From positions 1 to 40,729 of IMG/VR virus record IMGVR_UViG_3300017969_003508: 40,729 bases of DNA, one strand, 5' to 3'. Under the pieces are notes generated by a model that saw only the letters and a list, made by a program, of their open reading frames with translations, was not told where the DNA came from and did no database searches. Each line of letters opens with the position of its first letter. Position 1 is the stretch's first letter. The stretch comes from a virus. A program made the position numbers and the translations under genes. Shown here piece by piece: positions 26,901 to 35,064 of this stretch.

Positions 26901-28322
26901 GTCATTAAGTTTATATTCTTGGTTTTCTACCCATTGCCCTGTCCAATATGTATGAGGCACTACTACTTTCCAATGTATATCGCTAGGGGGTTCTATATTT
27001 TCTACATTTTGTATAGCAGTATACAGTATACCATTATGTCTAATAGTGTCACCAACATTATATGATGTCGAACTATCATAATTATAGTCTTCTCTAAAAT
27101 TGTAAGATTCACTTACTTGTTCCCAAGTAGCACTATCTTCTGCTAACGGTTTAATTCCTTCGTTGTTAACCTTAGCCCTGTATTGGTATCCACCATAAGA
27201 CACTACGTCACCAATTTGGTAATATGTGTTAATTACCCATTGATTTTCTGCTTCTACGCCGTCTAAGTATAGTTCCCAACCGCCAGCAATAAAATCGGTT
27301 TGGAAATCAGTAGCAGTATGGTGTAAAATACATTTCCAAATACTGCCGCCTTCTTTTATTGTATCATTTTCTCTATAAACGGTTCCAGTTTGCCATTCTT
27401 GCAAATATTGTATTGAATCTACATACATATCCCATTTATTAATATCTGCAACGATGCCGACTTCATATGTTGCAGCACTTGTATGTCCGGTGATACATCT
27501 ATAAACTCTACCATTAGATTTTACTAAGTCATTTGCCTTATATCTAGTGCTAGGTAACCAAACACCTTTATATTCAACAAATTTTGCTAATACAATCCAA
27601 GATAATATATCAACTTCTAATCCATTAGCAAATGAAGCTGCGCTGTTGTGTGGATATTGACATTGATATACTATAGGTCCATATTGGACTATATCTCCAA
27701 ATTGGTAGTAAGTTGATACTGCCCAATCACCTCTCCACTTAGTTCCTTGAGCTTGTAACTCCCAAATTGCTGGAGTATCAAGTACTAATTGTTCCCCCAT
27801 ACCGGTATGGTATTGGCAAAAATAATGTAAATTTATACTATCGCTTGCAACTGTAACTCTTACTTCTCTATAAGTTGCAGTATCAAAACCTGAGATATAA
27901 GCAGCCGAAGTTACTTGAGCGTTATCTAAATAGTATTCTACACCGTCTGGATATAAAAATCCACCGTTAACGTGAGTACCATCAGAAGTTGCGCTAATTA
28001 GAAAAGGATGTCCAACATTAGAAGGATCGTCTAAATTAAAAACATAAGTTAGTCCTCTTCTCAAATTTAGTTCAGGATTTTCTTCCCCGTTAACATAATA
28101 TACGTTGGCAGTGTCTTCTAAGTTTCTATCTACTGTAATGTGTAAATTCTGTGTCCAAGATCCATAGTCGGTATAAAATGATGATGCATTTGCTGTATGT
28201 CCTATCAAACATACGTAAGTGCTACCATTATATTCAACAATATCATCCTTAGTGTATTCGGCTGATGGTTGCCAACTATTTTTCCAGTTAAAGCGTATTC
28301 TGTCTAATCTAAAATCTGCCAT
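23919..28322 (-). CDS. Giant tail fibre, paralog of the 1902-residue fibre, with inserted cupredoxin and dockerin-like loop
   Basis: 1467 residues. It has the same N-terminus (MADFRLDRIRFNWKNSW against MAEFKLGRIRFVWKNDW), seven CBM5/12-like modules and the same middle and C-terminal regions as its neighbour, but no Asp-box propeller. The first chitin-binding module is split by residues about 58-183, a cupredoxin domain. Its type-1 copper ligand set is complete: His105 in GHPFLIS, then Cys169, His172 and Met175 in YFCQYHTGM. Near residue 661, GDIDQNGSITVADSAYFLRY matches an EF-hand/dockerin loop. The ending FYTSTDQDGNFRVGELF...PTQKAIRAYI is shared. It is the last gene of the unit beginning at 32400 and is separated from the next small gene by 5 bases. 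Confidence 0.85.
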   Translation of the reverse strand: MADFRLDRIRFNWKNSWQPSAEYTKDDIVEYNGSTYVCLIGHTANASSFYTDYGSWTQNLHITVDRNLEDTANVYYVNGEENPELNLRRGLTYVFNLDDPSNVGHPFLISATSDGTHVNGGFLYPDGVEYYLDNAQVTSAAYISGFDTATYREVRVTVASDSINLHYFCQYHTGMGEQLVLDTPAIWELQAQGTKWRGDWAVSTYYQFGDIVQYGPIVYQCQYPHNSAASFANGLEVDILSWIVLAKFVEYKGVWLPSTRYKANDLVKSNGRVYRCITGHTSAATYEVGIVADINKWDMYVDSIQYLQEWQTGTVYRENDTIKEGGSIWKCILHHTATDFQTDFIAGGWELYLDGVEAENQWVINTYYQIGDVVSYGGYQYRAKVNNEGIKPLAEDSATWEQVSESYNFREDYNYDSSTSYNVGDTIRHNGILYTAIQNVENIEPPSDIHWKVVVPHTYWTGQWVENQEYKLNDLVTYGSNTHKVIRPHLGTADKRPDLDLLAGGIYYELYAEGFPTNVLTTRGDLITYANDPTNLNKTRFARGAQGEILSSTGNALEWTSADVVSKVYYVSQDGVDLPENGKSLQSPFRTIKYAADHIRANEADFMFNRVPYDTTAGNQDTYVLTAAILELDSAGSLVNAPNLETLLQSINPNTNFAYGDIDQNGSITVADSAYFLRYESQTGSVNTKAQNDAIKDVIDYIEANFNDFVGEYVTHTDAGNIYPIYTSYPNTSIFVKTGYYEEILPISLPRNCALIGDELRSTIVTPATGYESAKMFYVNSGCGIRNMSLQGLSDILGTANAYLTRRPTLDAAYVSLDPGTGPDDETVWIYKSPYVQNVSTFGNGVTGLKIDGDLHNGGYDSVVANDFTQVLSDGIGVWCTNRARSELVSVFTYYNHIGYLAENGGKIRGTNGNNSYGRYGSVAEGVDTTETAITAEVNNRSTDAQISTVFTDGFDDILVFEYSNAGSAYTTASFAITGTGTGASIASANVNNGGIYEVRLTGTGENPLGAGYLTVQGNAQDGPVDTDGNIKISQADANTIDNYLGMRIMIIAGAGAGQYGYITSYDIATKDMIIARESDGVYGWDHVVPGRTLEIPDSTSRYQIEPRVVIPDPVSGTTAFIRLSVSGGGLGEFKILDPGSGYTAGSPPSILITDPNRTASGSWEVRVGDGVLGQPTWNDRGTGFVSAIATVSGDGYADIYQTGSGLHVTGMTNLPGPGANVELAGDSTIYRLVAVDNVVGSLGNQSASLTISPLLDAITAPEHLASITIRESYSQVRLTGHDFLDIGSGNIVDTDYPTRYVEGYTSTNEPTQAYEAVDSGGGRVFYTSTDQDGNFRVGELFEVEQATGIITLNADAFELGGLEELRLGGVRLGGTSATVREFSTDATLSANSDEVVPTQKAIRAYIESRIGGGSANLQVVGVVAGQVEISGSSISTEANRIEFNADVALNGGVSGTYLQQALFLGN
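26286..26342 (-). other. Dockerin/EF-hand-like calcium-loop motif in the 1467-residue fibre
   Basis: Encodes DIDQNGSITVADSAYFLRY, with Asp/Asp/Asn/Asp at loop positions 1, 3, 5 and 12, Gly at 6 and Ile at 8. This is a better match to a calcium loop than the copy at 4555. It lies between the chitin-binding region and the fibre body. Confidence 0.6.
26785..28290 (-). repeat. Seven chitin-binding-like modules, fibre 2 (first one split)
   Basis: Modules follow W...Y..GD.V..G..Y.C...HTS...W. The first begins WKNSWQPSAEY and resumes after the cupredoxin with AIWELQ. The later modules correspond one for one with those of the 1902-residue fibre. Confidence 0.7.
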
Positions 28323-28327
28323 TTTTA

Positions 28328-28699
28328 TTATCCTATTCCGTCACTTGATGAATTATTATCGTATGTTACTTGTTTGTTAACACTTACAACTAGTTCACCT
28401 TCTGAATCTATGTAATACCACAAACTTGCATCGTCAAATCTATATTGTTCGTAATTTAGATTTTCATAAATTAGTTCGTGATGTATATCACGTCCTTCAA
28501 AAAAATCTGCTCCTGCTTCGTATCCTGTGTAATCATTTGTGTTAACACCAGGCTTATTAATTTGTATAGAACCGTTAGGATCCATAGAGTCTACTTTGCC
28601 TAAAAAAACTTCTCCTTCATCAGTTCTTCTTAGGCCGTAGAAATATCTGTTTTTAATTTCAGCTCTTATTGCGTCTGGTGATTGTCCAATATATGCCAT
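28328..28699 (-). CDS. Small virion protein, 123 residues
   Basis: Starts MAYIGQSPDAIRAEIKNRYF, with a middle DSMDPNGSIQINKPGVNTND and an aromatic, acidic stretch ELIYENLNYEQYRFDDASLW. The N-terminal I-G-Q-S-P pattern is frequent at the start of structural proteins of marine T4-like phages. There is no membrane segment or catalytic motif. A TAAGGAAAA ribosome site precedes it. It lies between the 109-residue protein and the 1467-residue fibre in one transcription unit, which supports a connector or fibre-attachment role, inferred from position only. Confidence 0.65.
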   Translation of the reverse strand: MAYIGQSPDAIRAEIKNRYFYGLRRTDEGEVFLGKVDSMDPNGSIQINKPGVNTNDYTGYEAGADFFEGRDIHHELIYENLNYEQYRFDDASLWYYIDSEGELVVSVNKQVTYDNNSSSDGIG

Positions 28700-28709
28700 T
28701 TTATTTTCC

Positions 28710-29039
28710 TTATACGATGTCTACATAACTTATCACAGCATCTAGAGAATCGTCTTGATCTGCTTGTATTAATAATTGATTTGTTGGTGCAAGGATCAAT
28801 TTTTCTCCTGCACTAAGAGCTCTTAAGCTAGTGTTTGCAGGTATCATTACTTCTTTCATAAAATAACCTGTTACACTAGTATCATCGCTAACAAGTACAC
28901 TTGCATTCACTGCGTTAGCAGTTAAATTTGCAAGGCTTAGTCCTATAATTGTTGCTCTGGTTGCAGAATCAGTTTCGATCGCTACAATCGGTAATGCTCC
29001 TACATCTTTTATAACTTTATTTTTAAAAATTGTTGCCAT
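28710..29039 (-). CDS. Small beta-rich virion protein, 109 residues
   Basis: The protein starts MATIFKNKVIKDVG and has the strands ATRATIIGLSLANLTAN, then ASVLVSDD and EVMIPANTSLRALSAGEKL. It has the same approximate length, strand order and place in the cluster as the 106-residue protein at 17841, suggesting distant paralogs that accompany each fibre pair. It follows the 1118-residue fibre by 4 bases, with AGGATAATAAG before its ATG-side neighbours. No enzymatic motif. A collar or head-tail adaptor-like subunit is possible but unproven. Confidence 0.65.
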   Translation of the reverse strand: MATIFKNKVIKDVGALPIVAIETDSATRATIIGLSLANLTANAVNASVLVSDDTSVTGYFMKEVMIPANTSLRALSAGEKLILAPTNQLLIQADQDDSLDAVISYVDIV

Positions 29040-29043
29040 CTTA

Positions 29044-32000
29044 TTATCCTAATGTTAACACGTACTCGATTGCAAGATCTTCTGCTGCTGCAAAACTAAT
29101 TGATCCTGTTGCACCTGCAACTGAAACCCAGCTTACACCGTCAAATATTTCCAAGTATCTTTGTTCGGTGTTGAATCTTGTCATTCCTGTTTCTCTATAA
29201 GCAGCAGCTGGCCTTTGTACATTTGTTCCTACAGGAACAACAAATCCAGAAGTGCCTTCTATTTTAAAATAACCACTACCTGCTTGTTGGAACAGTAATG
29301 GTGTATCAGCTAAAGTATTAGTTATTGTACTATCCTTAATAGCTATATTGTCTATTGAAACTGCGCCTGTTCCGTTCGCACTAAGCACTAAATCAGTGTC
29401 CACAGTTTCTGTAGTAATAACATTGCCATCTATACTTATGTCATCAACTTCAATTCTTGGTGTTTCTAATTTCGCATCAGTTACACTTAATCTTTCTGCG
29501 CCAGCAATGTAAAATCTTATAGTATTATCATTTGCACCAGGAGTAGCTTCAGCAGTAATTTTTGTATCTAGGTCTAAATCATACACACCATTAAGTGCAA
29601 TCCAATTACCGTCATACCCTTCAAACAAATTGTTATCTGTATTATAACGAATCATGCCTGTTGCAGGCGTTGGTCTACTTGCTGTGTCGCCAGATGGGAG
29701 TTGTAAACTACCAGTTGAAGTAATTTTCACATTGCCACTAGAACTTGAAAGATTTATATCTCCGCTTAAACTTTCAATAGTATTGCCACTTATGCGTAAA
29801 TTACCTGTGTCAATTCTTTGACCTGTAATTGTAGTTGTGTCGCCTCCAGTAGTGATTGTTAAACCATCTGTAGTATCAATATTGAATTCTGTACTTGTAA
29901 AATCTACAGTGCCGTCTGCTTGATTTACATAAAATAAATCGCCAACTCTAAAGTCACCTTTGTGGTCAACTGAACTGTATCTTACTTTTGCATTATTAAG
30001 TTCTGTAACTTCATTTGCTTGTACTACATTATTTGGATCATTATCTGAATCTTTGCCTAGACCTATGTACGCAAAGTTTTGGCTTATAAGATACATTAAT
30101 ACGCCACTGCCGTCGCCATAAGCACCATAGTTTCCGTAAATTACTGCTGATGCTATAGATCTAATTTCACCTCCGAAATCAGTTTTATCTGCAAGCGTAC
30201 AGAATGAAGCCGTAGCGCCTCCACTAAATCTTAAATCTTGTGAATTTACACCATCGTCTACTATTACATTAGAACTATCGTCACCGTCAAAATGTAGAAG
30301 TAAACCGGTATTAATATCACTTGTAAATGCACTCAATGGTGCAACAAAGTTTGCTGAATATCTAGCAACTTCTTTTGAAATTCTTAATTCGTCTGCATAT
30401 CCTTCAAAGTAATTTGCAGAGCCATCGTACTTTGCTCCTACTGTGACAGGTTTCGCAGAACCATAATCTGTGCTGTCAGTCCAAGTGCTTCCTACTTGTG
30501 TGCCGTTTAAAAATAGTTTTGTATCACTACCACTTCTTGCTACAGCCACATGGTTCCATGCATTTAGAGTCATAGCTGAAGCACTTTGTATTTGTGTTGC
30601 ACCAGATACAAAAACATATGGCTGATTACTTGCATCTACAAATAGAGCAACAGCATCATCTGTATCTGCTCCGGCTCTCATGTCTATAAGTATTCTATCA
30701 CCTACACTAGTTGTTGGATAAAACCAGCCTTCAACTGTCCAATCAAAAGTACTAAAGCCAAAATCATTATTTGACACGGTGCCTATGTAATCATCGTCAC
30801 CGTCTAAAAATAAACTAGCAGTTCCAAATTTTTTCTCAGAAACTTCTAAACTTGCATTATTATAACTAGTAACAGTTTTACCATTTCTTTCTGTAGCTGG
30901 TTCAAGTGCACTTAGATTAGAAGAAACATAAAATTTTCCATCTGCATCTTTACTATCAATAGTACCAGTACCGAGTACAGTAACACCATCTGTGTCGTAG
31001 TATGTAAATGTTTCTCCAGCGTTAAATGATCCGCTAAGTCCATCGACTCTAACTGCTGTTGTACCTGTACCTTTAAGTCCTGTTGCTCCGTCAACTGCGT
31101 ACAATCCTCTGTTGGCAAAATATGTAAAGCAATTTAACCACTCTACTCTAGTACCGTTTGTAATTGTAAGAGCATCTACTCCTGGAGTAATAAAAGTTAC
31201 AGAGTGGAATAAGCAACCTGCTTCTCTTGATGCAGAGTTTGCTACACTGCCGTCTAAGTATGCGCCGCCGCCAGCATCGCCTTCATCAAAACCTCTTGGA
31301 TCTGCACCACTTGTAACTGAGCCTTGTGTAATTACTGTTACGTTTCTTACGTACGGTGAACGAGATGTAACATTAAAATTAGGAGCAAACTTGAATGCAT
31401 AACCTGGAGCATAAAAGTTTCTTATTGTAACATCTTCAATTGTACATTGGCCGTTTAACAAAAAAGCATCATTATTTTGTGTGCCTACTGTTGGTTCAAT
31501 ATTTACGCTTCGTAAACTGTGTCCTTTGACTGTAACGCCTGCAGGCACTGTCATCGGAAATACTTCTTGATACACTCCTGGGTATATGTGTATTGTGTCG
31601 CCGTCAGTTGCTTGTGATAGTGCATATGTTAAACTACCAAAAGGATCATTAGGATGATCACCTGAATATGTATCGTCGCCGTTTTCAGCAACATAATACA
31701 AATTACCTTGTCTTAGAGCAAGATCTACGCCAGACACCGTGATACTAGATGCGGTAATTGTTCCTGCATAAAATGTTTGTGTCCAAATATCGGCCCATTG
31801 TTTGCCGCCTGTACTTGGATCTGATCCTAGCGCATATGTATTATCTGCATCTGGTATAATATCTGATGCTAATTCTGCATTAAATGTTACATTATCAGTG
31901 TCAGCATCGCCGATTGTAATATTACCATCAGCTGTAATAGAACCTGTTGCTGTAATGTTACCGTATACATTTGTATCGCCAAAAATCTCAACAGTGCCTG

Positions 32001-32400
32001 TGCCGTTCGGATTAAGTTCAATATTTGCGTTAGAAGTAGTTGTTCTAATCTCGTTGTTTTCTAGTTCGAGATCGTCAATTTGTAGCTTTTGTTGATACAC
32101 AACTGAATTATTAGCAGTTGTGCCTAGTATCATTGTAGGTTGGGTTGTTGCTATTCCTGTGCCATCAATTACAATGTCACCTAATTCAGATCTGCTAGAA
32201 ACACTTAGATTAGTAGTTCTTGTTGTTCCGTTTACATCTAGCTCATGTTGAGGTGTAGTGGTTTTAATGCCAACCTTATGATTAGCTGGATCAGCATCTG
32301 ATAATTCCAAATATAGAAGGTCGTTCTCAAAAGCAAGATTCACACCTTCACGTAGAAGGTTTTGCTTTAAGAGCGGACCCGATATGCGACCAATAGCCAT
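29044..32400 (-). CDS. Pectate-lyase-fold tail fibre with inserted LamG lectin domain
   Basis: 1118 residues. The N-terminus (MAIGRISGPLLKQNLLREGV) and a fibre region lead to YVAENGDDTYSGDHPNDPFG and IHIYPGVYQEVFPMTVPAGV, the signature of right-handed beta-helix (pectin-lyase-like, DUF1565-type) proteins. Between GATGLKG and GEIRSIAS lies an extra part of about 290 residues absent from the 825-residue paralog. It is a LamG/concanavalin-like domain with FGTASLFLDGDDDYIG, FTVEGWF-like (WTVEGWFYP), AWNHVAVARSG and GYADELRISK. The C-terminal shaft has two RPTPATGMIRYNT-like modules. A GAGGAG site precedes the ATG and a long GC-richer leader with a late box precedes that. It heads a four-gene late unit. 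Likely a side or receptor-binding fibre with an added lectin. Confidence 0.83.
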   Translation of the reverse strand: MAIGRISGPLLKQNLLREGVNLAFENDLLYLELSDADPANHKVGIKTTTPQHELDVNGTTRTTNLSVSSRSELGDIVIDGTGIATTQPTMILGTTANNSVVYQQKLQIDDLELENNEIRTTTSNANIELNPNGTGTVEIFGDTNVYGNITATGSITADGNITIGDADTDNVTFNAELASDIIPDADNTYALGSDPSTGGKQWADIWTQTFYAGTITASSITVSGVDLALRQGNLYYVAENGDDTYSGDHPNDPFGSLTYALSQATDGDTIHIYPGVYQEVFPMTVPAGVTVKGHSLRSVNIEPTVGTQNNDAFLLNGQCTIEDVTIRNFYAPGYAFKFAPNFNVTSRSPYVRNVTVITQGSVTSGADPRGFDEGDAGGGAYLDGSVANSASREAGCLFHSVTFITPGVDALTITNGTRVEWLNCFTYFANRGLYAVDGATGLKGTGTTAVRVDGLSGSFNAGETFTYYDTDGVTVLGTGTIDSKDADGKFYVSSNLSALEPATERNGKTVTSYNNASLEVSEKKFGTASLFLDGDDDYIGTVSNNDFGFSTFDWTVEGWFYPTTSVGDRILIDMRAGADTDDAVALFVDASNQPYVFVSGATQIQSASAMTLNAWNHVAVARSGSDTKLFLNGTQVGSTWTDSTDYGSAKPVTVGAKYDGSANYFEGYADELRISKEVARYSANFVAPLSAFTSDINTGLLLHFDGDDSSNVIVDDGVNSQDLRFSGGATASFCTLADKTDFGGEIRSIASAVIYGNYGAYGDGSGVLMYLISQNFAYIGLGKDSDNDPNNVVQANEVTELNNAKVRYSSVDHKGDFRVGDLFYVNQADGTVDFTSTEFNIDTTDGLTITTGGDTTTITGQRIDTGNLRISGNTIESLSGDINLSSSSGNVKITSTGSLQLPSGDTASRPTPATGMIRYNTDNNLFEGYDGNWIALNGVYDLDLDTKITAEATPGANDNTIRFYIAGAERLSVTDAKLETPRIEVDDISIDGNVITTETVDTDLVLSANGTGAVSIDNIAIKDSTITNTLADTPLLFQQAGSGYFKIEGTSGFVVPVGTNVQRPAAAYRETGMTRFNTEQRYLEIFDGVSWVSVAGATGSISFAAAEDLAIEYVLTLG
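30175..31070 (-). other. Inserted LamG-containing segment
   Basis: Coding segment present in the 1118-residue fibre but missing from its 825-residue paralog, where the flanks are joined by a few residues (GLLGLGGNGTRFGAEVRSIA). The core is a LamG jellyroll. The N-terminal part (GETFTYYDTDGVTVLGTGTI) may be a linker domain. Confidence 0.7.
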
Positions 32401-32513
32401 CTCTTCTCCTCAACACGGGGATCCTGTCCCTCCAACCAAATTCTCATCCCTCAGGCTCTTTGCTGGTTGACCACAGTTTGACCCTGCATCGTTTGGTCTA
32501 CGATTGCATTAAT
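32401..32513 (-). promoter_or_regulatory. Long GC-richer 5' leader of the 1118-residue fibre gene
   Basis: About 110 bases lie between the late box at 32514 and the ATG at 32400, against 17-30 bases for several other late genes. The leader is visibly richer in G and C than the coding DNA and contains complementary pairs such as CAACC/GGTTG and GGGA/TCCC, with GAGGAG near the end. It also contains a 12-codon open frame (MQGQTVVNQQRA). Translation control by RNA structure is possible. Confidence 0.45.
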
Positions 32514-32523
32514 AATATTTATC
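32514..32523 (-). promoter_or_regulatory. Late promoter-like box
   Basis: The minus strand reads GATAAATATT, in the gap between the 825- and 1118-residue fibre genes, and is the only late-type box found before the unit 32400-23919. The rest of this gap (32524-32557) shows nothing further. Confidence 0.6.
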
Positions 32524-32557
32524 TAAATGTAAGAAATATAGTGTTGTAGGTTAATTT

Positions 32558-35035
32558 TTAGCCCAAAACCATAGTATACACATCAACTAATTCTTTCAAA
32601 ACTACGTCTGTAACTTCTTGGCCTTCGCCTGCTGAACGCTGCCATTCTTCGCCATTCCAAGTTTCTAATTGTGCGTCATCTGTGTTCCATCTAGTTTCTC
32701 CTAACTCTGGGCTAGGAGATTGGCTCGCTGTGTTACCAAAAGGAATAACCAAACCTGTCGTAGAATCAAATTTGATATAACCTTGTCCTGCTGCTGTTAC
32801 AATAAATGTATTATTGCTTGTATTGATTAAATTTTCATCTCTTAAATCTATATCAAATGCTTCAATAATACCTACACCGTTGCGTCTTAATTCTAAATTT
32901 GAGTTTGATTCCGTAGTTGTTATTAAATTATTATCAAACAAAATGTCTCCGTCTGATAATCCATTTAAACTTAATTTTGTAGCATCAAGTGTACCAGCAA
33001 GCACACTATTTGCATTGAATATTATTGTGTTATTGGTTTTGTGTGCATATAAACTAGTAGCTCTATCGTCTGAATATATTCCGCCAAAGCTTAAATTTCC
33101 GCTTGAGTATCCTTCAAACAAATTTGTATCAGTGTTATACCTAATACTTCCTTCAATATCTGTACGCTGTAAATCTGTACCATTACTTATAACAAGTGAC
33201 GGATTATTATCTGTATTAAATAAGTCTGTTACAGGATCTAGTATCAGCTCGCCATTTATCGTAGTTATTGTATTGCCGCTAATCCTTATGTTACCAGTGT
33301 CAATTCTAGATCCATCTATAAAAGTTATATCTTCGCCACTTCTAGTAACAATTTGACTGATGCCACTAAAATCTACGCCAGAAGCATCTATACTTGTTGT
33401 GCCAGTTTCATAATCTGCAAAGAATGCATCACCTACCTTAAATTTACCAGTAGCGTCTGTACTTGTAAAATATATTTTGCCATTATTAATTTCAACTGCT
33501 TCGTTGGCTTCTATAGTAAGAGTGTTATCATTTGATTTATTTTTTCCATTACCTATGTAAGCAAAATTGTGTCCGATCAAATACATTAGTGTATCTGCTC
33601 CGTCTGCCACTCCGCCATAATTACCATATATACTTGCTGAAGCAATCGATCTTACTTCTGCACCAAAACGTGTTCCGTTACCACCTAGTCCTAGCAAACC
33701 CTGCGTAGCATATAAACTTCTATTTGCATAATACGTAAAACTGTTTAACCACTCAACTTTAACTCCATTTGTCATTGTAATACAATCAACACCTGGAGTA
33801 ATAAAAGTTACTGAATGAAAAAGCATACTGCCTTCTGGCGAGCTAGAATCTAATACACTGCCGTCTATGAATGCACCTTTACCTGCATCGCCTTCGTCAA
33901 AACCTCTAGGATCGCTTACACTTGTTACACTACCTTGTGTAATAACCGTTACATTTCTAATGTAAGGAGATCTTTCAGTAATAGTTGCACCCGAAGCAAA
34001 GACAAATGCATACCCTGGGCTAAAGAAGTCTTTTACGGTAATATTTTCTATTGTTACATTTTGATTTATTTCAAATGCATTTTGTGTATTTGTGCCTGCT
34101 GTAGGTGTAATTATAGTGTTTCTAATATCATGCCCGCTAATTGTAACTCTTTCAGGAACAACCAAAGGAAATACTTCTTCGTATTCACCTGGATATACAT
34201 GTATAGTAACTGGACCTGCTGAACTTGCATCAACTACGCTTAAAGCATGTTGTAGTGTTCTGAATGCACCATGTTGATGATCGCCTACATTAGTATCATT
34301 ACCTAGGGTACTAACATAAAATATATTGCCTTGACGTCTTGCTAGACTATTATCAGAAAGTATAACTTCGTCTGCAATAACTGCATCGCCATTTAGTAAA
34401 TTACTGTATATACTTAAAAATTGGGAGCCACCACTACCTAAACTATATGTATTGTTAGCATCTGGCATAATGTCACTATTTACATCTGCTGCAAATACTA
34501 TATCATCTTCGTCGCCGTCTCCGATGACAAAGTTGCCACCAAAGGTAATATCACCTGTAGCATGTATGCCGCCAGTGCTGTTCCAGTCTGATCTAATATT
34601 AACTGCACCTGTGCCGTCTGGCCTAAGTTCAATATTAGTATTTTCTGTTCTTGTGCTTATAGTATTGTAATCAAACAATAGATCATCTGTTGCAATACTT
34701 GTAGCTTGAATAGAAGTTCCTGCAGATAGCAATAAATCTGTTCCAGTAAAATAATCTATACGGTTGTTAGAAATATCGAATTTGTTAGCAATGTTTGTAT
34801 CAGCTGCAATAAGATTTACAGATCCTACATTGTTTGGAACTTGTAAGTCAAATGTAGGAGATTCTGTGCGGATACCAATGCGGCTTCCTGCGGCATCTAT
34901 ATGTAAAAGTGCAGTATCTGGTGTATTGCTTTTGAAATTTAGGAAATCTCTACCGGCAGGTGCTCCGCCTTGGAATATTTCTAAATTGTCTTTAAGTACT
35001 CCGCCGCCGATACGACCATTTTTTGGTTCAGGCAT
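32558..35035 (-). CDS. Pectate-lyase-fold tail fibre, paralog lacking the LamG insert
   Basis: 825 residues. It has the same plan as the 1118-residue fibre: N-terminal MPEPKNGRIGGGVLKDNLEI, a shaft with RTENTNIELRPDGTGAVNI, then FYVSTLGNDTNVGDHQHGAF and IHVYPGEYEEVFPLVVPERV (beta-helix start), SPYIRNVTVITQGSVTS, DPRGFDEGDAG, VEWLNSFTYYANRSLYA and the shared EVRSIASASIYGNYGG. The C-terminus has IRYNTDTNLFEGYSSGN and RWNTDDAQLETWNGEEW modules and ends YTMVLG, like AIEYVLTLG in the paralog. A late box lies 21 bases before the ATG, overlapping the stop of the gene before it. It serves as the reference scaffold for the domain-insertion comparison. Confidence 0.83.
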   Translation of the reverse strand: MPEPKNGRIGGGVLKDNLEIFQGGAPAGRDFLNFKSNTPDTALLHIDAAGSRIGIRTESPTFDLQVPNNVGSVNLIAADTNIANKFDISNNRIDYFTGTDLLLSAGTSIQATSIATDDLLFDYNTISTRTENTNIELRPDGTGAVNIRSDWNSTGGIHATGDITFGGNFVIGDGDEDDIVFAADVNSDIMPDANNTYSLGSGGSQFLSIYSNLLNGDAVIADEVILSDNSLARRQGNIFYVSTLGNDTNVGDHQHGAFRTLQHALSVVDASSAGPVTIHVYPGEYEEVFPLVVPERVTISGHDIRNTIITPTAGTNTQNAFEINQNVTIENITVKDFFSPGYAFVFASGATITERSPYIRNVTVITQGSVTSVSDPRGFDEGDAGKGAFIDGSVLDSSSPEGSMLFHSVTFITPGVDCITMTNGVKVEWLNSFTYYANRSLYATQGLLGLGGNGTRFGAEVRSIASASIYGNYGGVADGADTLMYLIGHNFAYIGNGKNKSNDNTLTIEANEAVEINNGKIYFTSTDATGKFKVGDAFFADYETGTTSIDASGVDFSGISQIVTRSGEDITFIDGSRIDTGNIRISGNTITTINGELILDPVTDLFNTDNNPSLVISNGTDLQRTDIEGSIRYNTDTNLFEGYSSGNLSFGGIYSDDRATSLYAHKTNNTIIFNANSVLAGTLDATKLSLNGLSDGDILFDNNLITTTESNSNLELRRNGVGIIEAFDIDLRDENLINTSNNTFIVTAAGQGYIKFDSTTGLVIPFGNTASQSPSPELGETRWNTDDAQLETWNGEEWQRSAGEGQEVTDVVLKELVDVYTMVLG

Positions 35036-35055
35036 TTTTTACTCCCTCTGACAAT

Positions 35056-35064
35056 GTATTTATT
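35056..35064 (-). promoter_or_regulatory. Late promoter-like box
   Basis: The minus strand reads AATAAATAC, 21 bases before the ATG at 35035, overlapping the TAA of the 186-residue protein gene (35060-35062). A GAGGGAG-like ribosome site follows. Confidence 0.6.

Noticed and set aside
32437-32475. 12-codon open frame MQGQTVVNQQRA in the fibre leader
   Set aside because: No clear ribosome site and far too short to support as a gene. Mentioned only as part of the leader.
32814-33356. 180-codon plus-strand open frame
   Set aside because: It lies wholly antisense to the pectate-lyase-fold fibre, has low-complexity Ser/Leu/Val composition and no ribosome site. It is a shadow of the fibre gene, as are the other long plus-strand frames at 8927, 17848, 5294, 31112 and 31802.
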